Shown in pieces: positions 34,428 through 43,905 of a stretch of 63,102 nucleotides of DNA. Source of the stretch: Clostridia bacterium. GTDB lineage: Bacteria > Bacillota > Clostridia > Christensenellales > Borkfalkiaceae. A model generated the notes under the pieces. The model saw only the letters and a list, made by a program, of their open reading frames with translations, did no database searches and was not told where the DNA came from. Within the stretch, counting starts at the first letter, position 1. Each line of letters begins with the position of its first letter. Position numbers and translations under genes: made by a program. The stretch covers positions 1-63,102 of the forward strand of contig JAGATP010000009.1 in NCBI GenBank assembly GCA_017621155.1, read 5' to 3'.

Positions 34428-36530
34428 TTATTCGAGCTCGAATGCGCCCGTGTACAGCTGATAATATTTCCCGCGCTGCTCGATGAGCTGTTCGTGATTG
34501 CCGCGCTCGATGATCTTGCCGTGCTCGAGCACCATGATCGCATGGCTGTTGCGGACGGTGGAGAGGCGATGCGCGATGACAAAGACCGTTCTGCCCTCCA
34601 TCAGGCGGTCGAGCCCCTTCTCGATGAGCTTTTCCGTTCTCGTATCGATGGAAGAGGTCGCTTCGTCCAAGATGAGGACGGGGCACTTGGAGACCATAGC
34701 TCTCGCGATGGCAAGGAGCTGGCGCTGTCCCTGCGAGAGGTTCGCGCCGTCCGAGGTGAGCATGGTGCGATACCCTTCGGGAAGGTGCTCGATGAAGAAA
34801 TGGGCGTTGGCGAGCTTTGCCGCCTCGATGCATTCCTCGTCGGTCGCGTCCAGCCTTCCGTAGCGGATGTTGTCCATGACCGTACCCGTAAAGAGGTGGG
34901 TATCCTGCAAGACCACGCCGAGGGACTTTCTCAGATCTTCCTTGTTGATCGAGCGGATGGGAAGTCCGTCGTAAAGGATTTCCCCTTCCTGAATGTCGTA
35001 AAAGCGGTTGATGAGGTTGGTGATCGTCGTCTTGCCCGCACCCGTCGAGCCGACGAACGCAATTTTCTGACCGGGCTTTGCGTACAGGGAAATATCCTTT
35101 AAAATCGTCTTGCCGGGGACGTAAGAGAAGGTGACGTCGTTGAAGCGAATGTCTCCTCTCAGCTTGACGAAGGAGAACGTACCGTCGTCCACGGGAACTT
35201 TCCACGCCCAGCAGTCCGTCGTCCTATCCTCGACGTACGTGCCGGGTTCGACTTCGCGCACCTTGGTAAGCGTAATCGCCCCGCCCTCGTCCTCGAAGGG
35301 CGAATCCATAATCTGGAAGATGCGCTCCGCGCCGGCAAGCGCCATGACGATGGAGTTGAACTGCTGCGCCACCTGTTGGACGGGCATATTGAAGCTTCGA
35401 ACGAGCGGAAGAAACGCCGCAAGCACGCCGAGGTATACGGCGGTGGAAGAAGCGCCTTCCGGCGTATTGAAGAGAGCGAACAGGGACAAAAGCGCGCCTC
35501 CGTTGTTGAGCGCGAGCGCCGCACCGACGATGGCGATGACGATGTACTGAATGTAGCCGATGTTGTTCATCAAAGGCCCGATGCAGTTGGTCAGCACATT
35601 CGCCTTCGTCATGTTGTCGCGCAGCTCTTCGTTGTAGGCAAAGAAGCGTTCCTTCGCCTTTTCCTCGTGATTGAAGACCTTGACGACCTTCTGCCCTTCC
35701 ATCATTTCCTCGATGTAGCCGTTCACCTTGCCCAAAGCGGTCTGCTGCTTTAAAAAGTAGGTTGCGGACTTTCCGCCCATGCTCTTGGTAATAAAGGCGA
35801 GCAGGATGACGAAGACGACTGCGATCAGGGTGAGGGTCAGGCTGTAAAAGACCATGGAGACGAACACGCCGACGATGGTGATGACGGAAGAGATGATCTG
35901 AGGAATGGTCGAACCCAACATCTGACGGAGGGTGTCCGTATCGTTGGTATAACGGCTCATGAGTTCCCCGTGCGTATGCGTATCGAAAAATTGCAGGGGA
36001 AGGCGCTGCATATGCGAGAACATTTGGTCACGAATGTCCTTCATCGTTCCCTGCGCCGCATACATCATGACTCTGTTATAGGCAAAGGTGCTGATCGCAC
36101 CGACGAGGAAGACCGCGCCGAGGGAGACCAAGAGTCCGATAAAGCGCGCATATTCTACGGGGATTCCGTTTAAGTGATTTGCCTGTTGGGTCAAGCATTC
36201 CGTCGTGATGAATCCGAGGAAGGCAGATCCCGCGATGGATGCCACCGAAGAAAAGACGATGAGAATGCAGACGACGATGAAATTGAGTTTATACTTTCGG
36301 AAGAGCAGCCCCATCAACCGCTTGAAGGTCGCCATGGGGTTCTGCGGCCCGTTCGGATTGACGCGCTTGATGTCTTTCTTGAAGGGCGCGAGCCGCTCCT
36401 TTTCGCTTTTCGTGAGTTTTCTGCCGCTTCTTACCGCTTCTTTGAGATCTTCGGGCATTCCTTCAGGGAAGGCGTACTGTCCCTTCGTTGAAATCGGGCC
36501 TCTTCCTCTCGGGCCGGGCATGTTAGGCAT
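34428..36530 (-). CDS. ABC exporter subunit with canonical catalytic Glu (BmrD/TM288-like)
   Basis: 700 residues from the ATG at 36530 (AGGAGG 8-9 nt upstream). A soluble N-terminal extension of about 70 residues is followed by six helices and a nucleotide-binding domain: Walker A GSTGAGKTT, signature LSQGQ and Walker B LILDEATSSID. The extended linker before the domain (ending ...GDIRFNDVTFSY) is typical of the BmrD-type half. It pairs with the gene upstream, which it overlaps by 8 bp. Drug, lipid or peptide export is possible; the substrate cannot be told. Confidence 0.92.
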   Translation of the reverse strand: MPNMPGPRGRGPISTKGQYAFPEGMPEDLKEAVRSGRKLTKSEKERLAPFKKDIKRVNPNGPQNPMATFKRLMGLLFRKYKLNFIVVCILIVFSSVASIAGSAFLGFITTECLTQQANHLNGIPVEYARFIGLLVSLGAVFLVGAISTFAYNRVMMYAAQGTMKDIRDQMFSHMQRLPLQFFDTHTHGELMSRYTNDTDTLRQMLGSTIPQIISSVITIVGVFVSMVFYSLTLTLIAVVFVILLAFITKSMGGKSATYFLKQQTALGKVNGYIEEMMEGQKVVKVFNHEEKAKERFFAYNEELRDNMTKANVLTNCIGPLMNNIGYIQYIVIAIVGAALALNNGGALLSLFALFNTPEGASSTAVYLGVLAAFLPLVRSFNMPVQQVAQQFNSIVMALAGAERIFQIMDSPFEDEGGAITLTKVREVEPGTYVEDRTTDCWAWKVPVDDGTFSFVKLRGDIRFNDVTFSYVPGKTILKDISLYAKPGQKIAFVGSTGAGKTTITNLINRFYDIQEGEILYDGLPIRSINKEDLRKSLGVVLQDTHLFTGTVMDNIRYGRLDATDEECIEAAKLANAHFFIEHLPEGYRTMLTSDGANLSQGQRQLLAIARAMVSKCPVLILDEATSSIDTRTEKLIEKGLDRLMEGRTVFVIAHRLSTVRNSHAIMVLEHGKIIERGNHEQLIEQRGKYYQLYTGAFELE

Positions 36531-38313
36531 TGTCGTCACCTCCTTTCACTTGAGACTCGTAAACCTCACGGTAAATTTCGTTGTTTTTCAGCAAGTTCTC
36601 GTGCGTATCGAAGCCGGAAATCTTTCCGTCTTCCATGACGATGATCCGATCGGCGTCCTGAACGGAAGCAATTCTCTGAGCAATGATGATCTTGGTCAGG
36701 TCGGGAGATTGGGTGCGGAGCGCTCCGCGAATGAGGGCGTCCGTCCTCGTATCGACGGCGGAAGTGGAATCGTCGAAGATGATGATTTTGGGATTTTTCA
36801 GAAGCGCCCTCGCAATGCAAAGCCTTTGCTTCTGTCCGCCTGAGACGTTGACGCCGCCCTGACCCAGGTCGTAATCGTAGCCCTCGGGAAGATTGTCGAT
36901 GAATTCCTTCGCCTGTGCGGAGGCTGCAGCCGCCTCGATTTCCTCGTCAGTGGCAAATTCGTTGCCCCACTTTAAATTTTCCTTGATCGATCCGCTGAAC
37001 AGGACGTTCTTCTGCATTACCATGGAGACGTTATCCCGCAAAAACTGCACGTCGTAATCTTTGACGTTACGGCCGCCGACCTTTACCTCGCCTTCGCTCG
37101 CGTCGTAAAGGCGCGGAATGAGCTGTACCAAAGAGGATTTGGCAGAACCCGTTCCGCCGATGACGCCGATCGTTTCGCCGGAAGCAATGTGCAGATCGAT
37201 GTTCTGCAAGACGGCCTTTCCGCCTGCTCGATAGGAAAACGAAACGTTTTCAAAGTCGATGGAACCGTCCTTCATCTCTTTGACGGCATTTTCACGGTCT
37301 GAAATTGTGGGAACCTCCTCTAAGATTTCCGCAATTCGCTTGGCGGAGTTCATGGACATGGCAAAGAAATTGAGCACCATCGCCACCATCATGATGCCGG
37401 AAAGAATTTGCGTGGAATAGGACAAAAGCGCCGTAAGGTTGGGCACGGTCAGTCCGGTGTTGGAAATAATCTGACTGCCGCCAAGCCCAAGCACGCAGAG
37501 CATGACGGCGTAAACGATGATCTGCACAACGGGCATCATGGTGTTTAGCCATTTTTCCGCTTTGACGGAATATTCGTACACCTCTCTCGTCGCATGCTCG
37601 TACTTTTCGATTTCGTGTTCTTCCCTCGTGTACGATTTGACGACGCGAATGCCCGTCAAATCTTCCTGCGCAACGGAGTTGAGCTTATCGTACTTTTCAA
37701 ACATCTTTTTAAAGTTCGGCTGCGCCCTCGAAATGATAAAGACGACGGCAAGCGCCATCAGCACGGCTGCACCGATGAACAGCCATGCGATATCGGGCGC
37801 AATGCTGAAGGACATGACCGACGCAAAGAGAAAGAGCATCGGGGAGCGGATGAGCATGCGAATCATCATCTGAAAGCACATTTGCACATTTGTCGCGTCC
37901 GTGGTGAGCCTCGTAATCAGGGACGAAGTGGAAAACTTATCGATGTTGGAAAAGGAATAACGCTGAATGGCGGAATACATATCATTGCGGAGATTTGCCA
38001 CAAATCCTGCGCTCGCCTCAGAGGCTAATTTCCCGCCGAGCACCCCGCACAGCATAGACAGAACCGCCATCAAAAACATAATACCGCCGTAAAATGCCAC
38101 CTGCCCCAAAGGATTTTGCGTGATACCGCTTACCATTGCCTGCAACCATGCCGTTTGCTCGTTTGCCCCGCTGTTGGGGTCGATCACCGCGAGGAGCAAC
38201 GACATGACGTAAGGGATCAAAATTTCCATTGCCGCCTCGCCGATCATGACGATGGGCGTCGCTATGGCTTTCCCCTTATACTGTCTGATACTTTTTGCCA
38301 AAGTTTTTATCAT
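36523..38313 (-). CDS. ABC exporter subunit with degenerate Walker B (BmrC/TM287-like)
   Basis: 596 residues: six helices, then Walker A GGTGSAKSSL, canonical signature VSGGQ and Walker B IIIFDDSTSAVD, where Asp replaces the catalytic Glu. The partner has the Glu but a variant LSQGQ signature. In such heterodimers one ATP site (this Walker B with the partner's signature) is inactive and the other hydrolyses. First gene of the two-gene operon. Confidence 0.92.
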   Translation of the reverse strand: MIKTLAKSIRQYKGKAIATPIVMIGEAAMEILIPYVMSLLLAVIDPNSGANEQTAWLQAMVSGITQNPLGQVAFYGGIMFLMAVLSMLCGVLGGKLASEASAGFVANLRNDMYSAIQRYSFSNIDKFSTSSLITRLTTDATNVQMCFQMMIRMLIRSPMLFLFASVMSFSIAPDIAWLFIGAAVLMALAVVFIISRAQPNFKKMFEKYDKLNSVAQEDLTGIRVVKSYTREEHEIEKYEHATREVYEYSVKAEKWLNTMMPVVQIIVYAVMLCVLGLGGSQIISNTGLTVPNLTALLSYSTQILSGIMMVAMVLNFFAMSMNSAKRIAEILEEVPTISDRENAVKEMKDGSIDFENVSFSYRAGGKAVLQNIDLHIASGETIGVIGGTGSAKSSLVQLIPRLYDASEGEVKVGGRNVKDYDVQFLRDNVSMVMQKNVLFSGSIKENLKWGNEFATDEEIEAAAASAQAKEFIDNLPEGYDYDLGQGGVNVSGGQKQRLCIARALLKNPKIIIFDDSTSAVDTRTDALIRGALRTQSPDLTKIIIAQRIASVQDADRIIVMEDGKISGFDTHENLLKNNEIYREVYESQVKGGDDNA

Positions 38314-38398
38314 AGAAAACTCCTTTTTCGCTGTCGTCTTATTTTATCACCTTCGTTTTTTAATGTCAATCAACGAAAAATGAAAAGTGGGTGAACTC

Positions 38399-39073
38399 TC
38401 AAAGTTCTCCCTTTCCCCCGTAAAGATCGGTCAAAAACTCGTACTGTTTCAGTGCCTCTCGCCGCTCTCTCCAATCGGGAAGGATGCTCGCCACCACTTT
38501 CCAAAACGCGACGGAATGGTTCATTTCCCTGCGATGCGAAAGCTCGTGAACGATGACGTAATCGCAAAGGGAAGACGGAAGCATGAACAAAGCCCTCGAA
38601 AAGAAGAGCTTTCCCTCTTTGCCGCACGAGCCCCACCTCGATTTTCCCCTACCAAACGAAACCTTGCCGTAGCTTACCCCCATTCTCCGCGCAAAGAGTT
38701 CGATTCTCTGCAAAAACTCCTCCTTGCAGCGGCGTTCAATCACGTGGGGAACTGCCGCCTCTTCCCTTGCAAATACCGTATTATCCCGCACGCCGCTTCG
38801 CACAGAAGCGTCGATGCAAAGGTCGTACTCCCTTCCTCCGACCAACGCCTTCCGATAGGAAAGCACCCGAGAAAAACGAGTCTCCTCTTCCCTCTTTTGC
38901 GCCATGCGACGAAGGATAAATCGTTCGTGCCTGCACAAAAAAGCGAGGATCGCTTCCCCCGAAAGAGCAGGATCCGCCGTCACCCTGATTTCTCCCGCAC
39001 GGGGTACGGAGAGAGAAATTTTACCCCTCTTACCCTTGACGAGAATGACCTTGTCATTGCCGAACCTCATCAT
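38399..39073 (-). CDS. YgjP/SprT-like zinc metallopeptidase (DUF45)
   Basis: 224 residues from the first ATG at 39073. The zinc site is VIVHELSHRREMNHSVAFW (HExxH plus a downstream His), preceded by SRWGSC, the family signature. The N-terminal half is the usual beta-rich part. The function of this family is poorly known. The start lies 6 nt after a TATAAT box, so the mRNA is probably leaderless; a second in-frame ATG follows directly. Confidence 0.88.
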   Translation of the reverse strand: MMRFGNDKVILVKGKRGKISLSVPRAGEIRVTADPALSGEAILAFLCRHERFILRRMAQKREEETRFSRVLSYRKALVGGREYDLCIDASVRSGVRDNTVFAREEAAVPHVIERRCKEEFLQRIELFARRMGVSYGKVSFGRGKSRWGSCGKEGKLFFSRALFMLPSSLCDYVIVHELSHRREMNHSVAFWKVVASILPDWRERREALKQYEFLTDLYGGKGEL

Positions 39074-39079
39074 ACGACA

Positions 39080-39108
39080 ATTATATCCGTTTTTTCCTTT
39101 GCTGTCAA
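39080..39108 (-). promoter_or_regulatory. Consensus promoter predicting a leaderless mRNA
   Basis: TTGACA (39103-39108), 17 bp, TATAAT (39080-39085), then 6 nt and ATG (39073). Confidence 0.8.
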
Positions 39109-39367
39109 CCTGAAAAACACTTGACATTGGTTCTGAAAAAGAGTAAAATAAAAGCAATCAGATTGCTTGTTTTGCAGAGCGGATCATACGATGAATGAGG
39201 GCGGACTCGTCCTTCTCTCTTTCGGAAAAGCAAACCTGTCTTTTTCCGTCCTCCCGTTCTCTTCGCCCGAACGGTGACTGCAGTCGGGATTTTCGCCGAT
39301 TGAGAAAGCATTTCATCGAGCGCAAGTTTGATTCGGCGCAAACATCCCCTATTCCAACTGAATTTTT

Positions 39368-39442
39368 GCAGGCGTCGCCTAGCGGTATGGCGTCAGCTTC
39401 CCAAGCTGATTTCGGCGGGTCCGACTCCCGTCGCCTGCTCCA
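39368..39442 (+). tRNA. tRNA-Gly (anticodon CCC)
   Basis: Complete cloverleaf: acceptor GCAGGCG/CGCCTGC, D-arm GCC...GGC, anticodon stem TCAGC/GCTGA with loop TTCCCAA (anticodon CCC), T-arm GCGGG-TCCGACT-CCCGT, discriminator T and encoded CCA. The last 19 bases recur three times downstream. Confidence 0.95.
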
Positions 39443-39619
39443 AAAGAAGGGACACGCTTTTTGCGTGTCTCTTTCTTTTGCGGGTGACGGGCTTAAGGAC
39501 ACGCCGCATTCTCGGCGGGTTCGGGCAAGAAAACGAAACCACCCTCTCCTGTTTTTCTCTTTCTCCCTCTTCGTTTTCGCCGCTTTGAATTCCTTTTCAA
39601 ACTCCCGTCGCCTGCTCCA
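39424..39619 (+). repeat. Left tRNA-tail repeat (177-bp unit plus second tail)
   Basis: The tRNA-Gly 3' end (39424-39442) is repeated exactly at 39601-39619. Between them lie a terminator hairpin (GGACACGC...GCGTGTC), a degenerate inverted copy of the tRNA T-arm/acceptor (39480-39492, GCGGGTGACGGGC), and a tail ending CGCTTTGAATTCC. The same unit recurs at 43941-44135. Confidence 0.9.
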
Positions 39620-39623
39620 AATA

Positions 39624-39661
39624 GGTAACAGTTGATTGATACAATTGGCTGTTACTTTTTT
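39624..39661 (+). terminator. Hairpin with long T-run at the cassette edge
   Basis: GTAACAG (39625-39631) pairs with CTGTTAC, followed by seven T, just inside the left cassette boundary. Confidence 0.6.
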
Positions 39662-39699
39662 TATGCCAAAAACAGGGTATATTACCCCCTAAATACGCA

Positions 39700-39757
39700 A
39701 AAATACCGCCGATTTGGTTGTTTAGAGATTTCTCCCCTACCCCATCGGCGGTATTTT
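39700..39757. terminator. Hairpin with 14-bp stem
   Basis: 39700-39713 pairs perfectly with 39744-39757 across a 30-nt loop. Apart from this and the neighbouring hairpins I see no gene in 39620-40127. Confidence 0.6.
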
Positions 39758-39870
39758 TTACTGTTTTATTTCGTTATTGTTCCAAAGTTGTGTTCCCTTT
39801 CGTTAAATTACCGACATTCGTTAAACAACCATAAAATAATATAATCTTTTAGATATCACTCTCTATATAC

Positions 39871-39911
39871 AAAAAATACACAAACAAGACATGCTTATTC
39901 GTGTATTTTTT
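39871..39911. terminator. Hairpin downstream of the cassette GH3 gene
   Basis: AAAAAATACAC (39871-39881) pairs with GTGTATTTTTT (39901-39911); suitable for the minus-strand GH3 operon. Its arm AATACAC is the same as that of the dyad before the operon. Confidence 0.6.
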
Positions 39912-40127
39912 GTATTAGAGGTTTGTTGATGTGTCTTTAAAAAAACTCATACTTATTCTTAGAATTGAGACCTTAGAAATCGGCAAAGGGCTATTATTTG
40001 ACGAGGCAAGGAAACAACTTACCTTCAAACTTTAATCATATAAATCTAAAGCGCCAAACTGCTAGCCCTGTTCACCGATCGTTCTACCCCTAAGTTCTCA
40101 CTATTTCGAAGTGGAGAGCGCTATGGA

Positions 40128-43100
40128 TTAGTGTTTTTCCTTTAAATTCAAAACAACACAAGTAGCAACACTGATTGCAAGAAGAATCGCACTGCTGATG
40201 ATAAGACCATTCATCAAGGGTTTATAGAACGGCGTATAGTATACTACTCTCGTATTAGAGCTCATGCCATTCATCGCATTGCTCCATGCTACAGAATAAA
40301 GGACTCTGTGTGCAACCTTTCTCATTTCCTGAGCAAATGCACCGTATCCTTCACGATACTTCGCAAGTTCGGTTGCGCCATTCGTACTGGTACGGCCACC
40401 ATTATCGTCCCCATCAGGAAGGTCGCCGCCACCAAGAACACTTGCCGTAACGGTCATATACGCCTTCTGCCAATAATCAGATACGTTGAATCCTCTCATA
40501 CCGAATTCGTTACGAAGAACGGTATTTGCAAAACCCTGAGCACCTGTCCAAACGACTCCAAGGCGATTGAATCCCGTCATAACGCCGAATGCATCGCCGT
40601 CTACGATCGCCATTTCAAGAGGTTTAAGATAGATTTCACGAATGGTCTGTTCGTTGGCAAACGTACATAAGCCTTCACGGTTCATTTCCTGATCGTTGAG
40701 TACTGCGTGTTTCATGTAAACGTAGGCACCCTTAGACTGAATGCCGATACACTCCTGCGTCAAAGCAAATCCCGCAAGGAAGCCATCCTCACTATAGTAC
40801 TCAAATGCTCTTCCACCGTAAGCACCACGGTGCATATTAGCACCAGGGCCGTAAACACCCGTGTAACCACCCCACAAGCATTGCTCACCCTTAAGCTTTG
40901 CAAGCTTTAAAACAAGATCAGAGTTAAGCGTGGTTGCAAGTAACCCTGCATTAGGATACTGTGCAGATGCGGTAGAAGCATTAGGATCATCCATGTAGAA
41001 TGCATATCTATTCTCTGCGGAATTACTCGTATAGTCATACGATTCCATAGGACCAAGGGAACCGTTATGGTCGATTGTACCGGGTTTATTGATACTGGGA
41101 ATAGGCATGGTATGATGGAAACCATTCGCTACGATAAGCACAGTATCGTCCCAGCTAAGCTGGTCAAGAAGCTTATCCCAAAGTTCATCGTTGAAATCAA
41201 CGACTTCCGACTTAACGATATTTCCTGCATCATCGTACTCAACGCCAATGAGATCTGCAAGATTGAGTCCATTCTGTGCTTCGTATGTAGGATATGCTAC
41301 GCTGTCAGCGGTAGGCACTTTAGGCTGTGCATCAGCAATCATTTCATCATCTGCGGAAACCTTAACTACGTTATCAAGCTTGTTGTAGCTCTCATCAAAG
41401 CCCATCTTAGCAGTACCTGCCCAATTACTACGGGAAATATATTCCACACTATTGTTTGAAGAAGTCTTATAAATATTCAAGTCAACATTATCGAACTGAT
41501 TTGTAACGGTTGCCCCCGTAACGGACTTTGAATATTTTTCACGGTCGAAGGTACGATTGACCTTTACAGTCAAATCAGCATCACCGGTTCCAACCATACG
41601 ACTTCGCGTTATATCCTTCGACTTTGACTTAGCCTCCAACACGTTATTAACGGCGTTATGGGAATCGGTTGCCGCAGTGAAGTAATAGTCGCCTTCGTCG
41701 ATTATATATGTCTTCGCATTATACGCATCATAGGAAGCTAACTGATAACCGTCAACAACGATTTCAACAACTTCGGACTTATTCGGCTGAAGAATTCCCG
41801 TCTTAGCAACACCAACGAGATCAACAGCGGATTTCTCGATATGATTTTTCTTATCGTACTCGGTATAAGGCTTCTGCAAGTAAATCTGTACAGGTTCTTT
41901 ACCGGCAACGCTACCCGTATTCTTTACGGTAACAGAAATGGTATATTCATCTTTAACAGCGTTGTATTTTACCATAAAATCGGAATATTCAAATGTGGAG
42001 TAGGAAATTCCGTAGCCAAAAGGATAGCTAACCGCCTTTGAATAATCATATTCACCAACGTTTGCAGTATTCAAAACATAGTCTTCATATCTGGTTTCGG
42101 TATAACGATAGCCGTTATAGATACCTTCCTGATAAACGACATACGTTCTGGAGTTTGCGTTACCGGGCATTCCGTTTGCATTTGCAGCAAAGGAAGTAGC
42201 GCCCCAATTCGCATAGAGAGGATTATAAAGATGCTTTTTCCAGAATGTATCTCCTGCACTACCGGAAGGATTCACCTTACCAGACAATATTTTTGCAATA
42301 CCCTTTGTACCGGTAGAACCAGGCAAACCGACCCACATTAATGAATCAATCCCGTATGCTGCATCATCCGCAAAATCACACTGAACGGGCGTAGCAGTAT
42401 TCATTAAAACGATGATCTTGCTGAATACGCCTGCTTCCTTTTGTTTTTTAAGGTTGGTCAAAACGTCCTTTTCGTCAGGAGACAACTCAAGATAGTTACC
42501 GTTCGTAAGGTTGTACTGCGTTTTCGGTGTGTTGATATAAAGGTCTGTAGCTTCGGTGCCGAATCTGCCAATTACGAAGATAGCTGCTTCTGCCTTATCC
42601 GTCTTTGAATCGGGCAATACGCCCCAAGGAGCTTCGTTAACATAATAAGTTGCGCCGTTGGCTCTCGTATTACTCGTCTGCCATACACGATACTTCTCTA
42701 CATTGTCCTTATAGAAATTCCAAAGCCCGTCGTTAACTGTAAAGCCCTCTTCTTCCATAGCACTCTTAAGATCGACAGTAGTGCCCTTCCCCACGCTAGT
42801 AAAACCGTTACGATCTGCTGCGGAAGATGAACCACCACCTGAATATACCATATTAGCAGATGAAACAGAGAAAAGGCTGACCTTTGCCTTTGCGCTGAGA
42901 GGAAGCGCATTCCTTTCATTCTTCAAAAGAACACTTCCTTCCGAAACGACTTCGGCGATGGTATCGTGTATTGCGTTTTGAAGTTCAGAAATACTTTTAT
43001 AATCAGACTTCCAATACATGGAATCTTTTACATTCTGATCGTCATCCGCCTGAATATAATCCATCGTTTTGATATTCAGCATTCTGTTGATATTGCCGGC

Positions 43101-43199
43101 ATTATCATTGATCATAATGTTTCCGGCAAAACATACACCGAGCAATACAGCCGAAACATTCGAAACAATACCGCTTACTAATTTTAATTTTTTACTCAT
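40128..43199 (-). CDS. Domain-permuted GH3 glycosidase, membrane-anchored at both ends
   Basis: 1023 residues. An N-terminal membrane helix (about 8-30) is followed by the alpha/beta sandwich domain (SEGSVLLKNERNALPL near 90), an FnIII-like domain (VTVKNTGSVAGKEPVQIYL), and then the catalytic barrel (from about 650): VYGPGANMHRGAYGGRAFEYYSED, MKHAVLNDQE, and GFNVSDY with the nucleophile Asp (codon complement 40476-40478). A final helix closes the protein. This order is reversed relative to most GH3 enzymes. The substrate-binding DGPxG motif is replaced by DHNGSLGP, so specificity may be unusual. It is more AT-rich than flanking genes and sits in the tRNA-flanked cassette. Confidence 0.92.
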   Translation of the reverse strand: MSKKLKLVSGIVSNVSAVLLGVCFAGNIMINDNAGNINRMLNIKTMDYIQADDDQNVKDSMYWKSDYKSISELQNAIHDTIAEVVSEGSVLLKNERNALPLSAKAKVSLFSVSSANMVYSGGGSSSAADRNGFTSVGKGTTVDLKSAMEEEGFTVNDGLWNFYKDNVEKYRVWQTSNTRANGATYYVNEAPWGVLPDSKTDKAEAAIFVIGRFGTEATDLYINTPKTQYNLTNGNYLELSPDEKDVLTNLKKQKEAGVFSKIIVLMNTATPVQCDFADDAAYGIDSLMWVGLPGSTGTKGIAKILSGKVNPSGSAGDTFWKKHLYNPLYANWGATSFAANANGMPGNANSRTYVVYQEGIYNGYRYTETRYEDYVLNTANVGEYDYSKAVSYPFGYGISYSTFEYSDFMVKYNAVKDEYTISVTVKNTGSVAGKEPVQIYLQKPYTEYDKKNHIEKSAVDLVGVAKTGILQPNKSEVVEIVVDGYQLASYDAYNAKTYIIDEGDYYFTAATDSHNAVNNVLEAKSKSKDITRSRMVGTGDADLTVKVNRTFDREKYSKSVTGATVTNQFDNVDLNIYKTSSNNSVEYISRSNWAGTAKMGFDESYNKLDNVVKVSADDEMIADAQPKVPTADSVAYPTYEAQNGLNLADLIGVEYDDAGNIVKSEVVDFNDELWDKLLDQLSWDDTVLIVANGFHHTMPIPSINKPGTIDHNGSLGPMESYDYTSNSAENRYAFYMDDPNASTASAQYPNAGLLATTLNSDLVLKLAKLKGEQCLWGGYTGVYGPGANMHRGAYGGRAFEYYSEDGFLAGFALTQECIGIQSKGAYVYMKHAVLNDQEMNREGLCTFANEQTIREIYLKPLEMAIVDGDAFGVMTGFNRLGVVWTGAQGFANTVLRNEFGMRGFNVSDYWQKAYMTVTASVLGGGDLPDGDDNGGRTSTNGATELAKYREGYGAFAQEMRKVAHRVLYSVAWSNAMNGMSSNTRVVYYTPFYKPLMNGLIISSAILLAISVATCVVLNLKEKH

Positions 43200-43630
43200 G
43201 CTACGACCTCCTTACGAACTACTTTCAACCACATTACTACATTTGCTGCGATTGCCGCTACAAGATACATTGCCATGCAAACAACAAATCCCTTATCGAG
43301 CAACTTCAGCGTTTCGGGATTGATACCCGAATAGAAAACCTCGGCAAGGTGCATATAAGATGCAACGGCATAGATGAGAAATGCAGCGAACGTGCATACC
43401 CAAAGAACGACTGCAGCATAATTTGCCGTAGGTTTAAACAACACAAGAACGACATATGCAACAAATCCGACAATGGGAAGAGCTACTGCCGCTGCGTTAA
43501 AGTACTGCGGATTGTTTGCGCCAAAACCGAACGCATAAATCATAGCAGCAACGACTGATAACACTGCAATCGCACAACCGACGAACAAAATGCTTGTCCG
43601 TTCTTTCAAAAGATTTTTCCAGAACTTCAT
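43196..43630 (-). CDS. Small four-helix membrane protein coupled to GH3
   Basis: 144 residues with four hydrophobic helices; no family recognised. GGAGGT precedes the ATG, and its stop overlaps the GH3 start by ATGA, so the two are made together. A role as membrane partner or stabiliser of the anchored GH3 enzyme is inferred from this coupling alone. Confidence 0.75.
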   Translation of the reverse strand: MKFWKNLLKERTSILFVGCAIAVLSVVAAMIYAFGFGANNPQYFNAAAVALPIVGFVAYVVLVLFKPTANYAAVVLWVCTFAAFLIYAVASYMHLAEVFYSGINPETLKLLDKGFVVCMAMYLVAAIAANVVMWLKVVRKEVVA

Positions 43631-43683
43631 AATTTACCTCCAATTGTTTATTGTTCTGATTTTGCAAAGCCGTTTCGTATCTC

Positions 43684-43741
43684 AATACACAGATCATTTC
43701 GTGTATTCAAATCCTCTTTTGACTTTGCGTATCGTATTATA
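43684..43741 (-). promoter_or_regulatory. -10 box and operator-like dyad of the cassette operon
   Basis: TATAAT at 43736-43741 on the minus strand, without a clear -35, and a dyad AATACAC-N10-GTGTATT (43684-43707) between it and the first gene. Confidence 0.5.
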
Positions 43742-43905
43742 CCAAAGCCACCTCAAAAACAAAAGACGAACGACATAACGTGTATTTTTAGCAACATAGG
43801 TGAAAAAAACAGCGATGTGGTCTTGCCATTTCGCTGTTTTTTTGAATATTCCGTTTTAAGCGATCCTTTCCGCCCGATCGTCTTGACCATTTTTAAATAC
43901 AGAAT

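Noticed and set aside
39158..39502. Minus-strand frame covering tRNA-Gly and its repeat unit
   Set aside because: Its translation is simply the complement of the tRNA and the repeat, and it recurs at 43753-44019 for the same reason.
39620..43905. Search for an integrase or transposase inside the tRNA-flanked cassette
   Set aside because: Only the GH3 and the small membrane gene are present; no recombinase motif seen on either strand.
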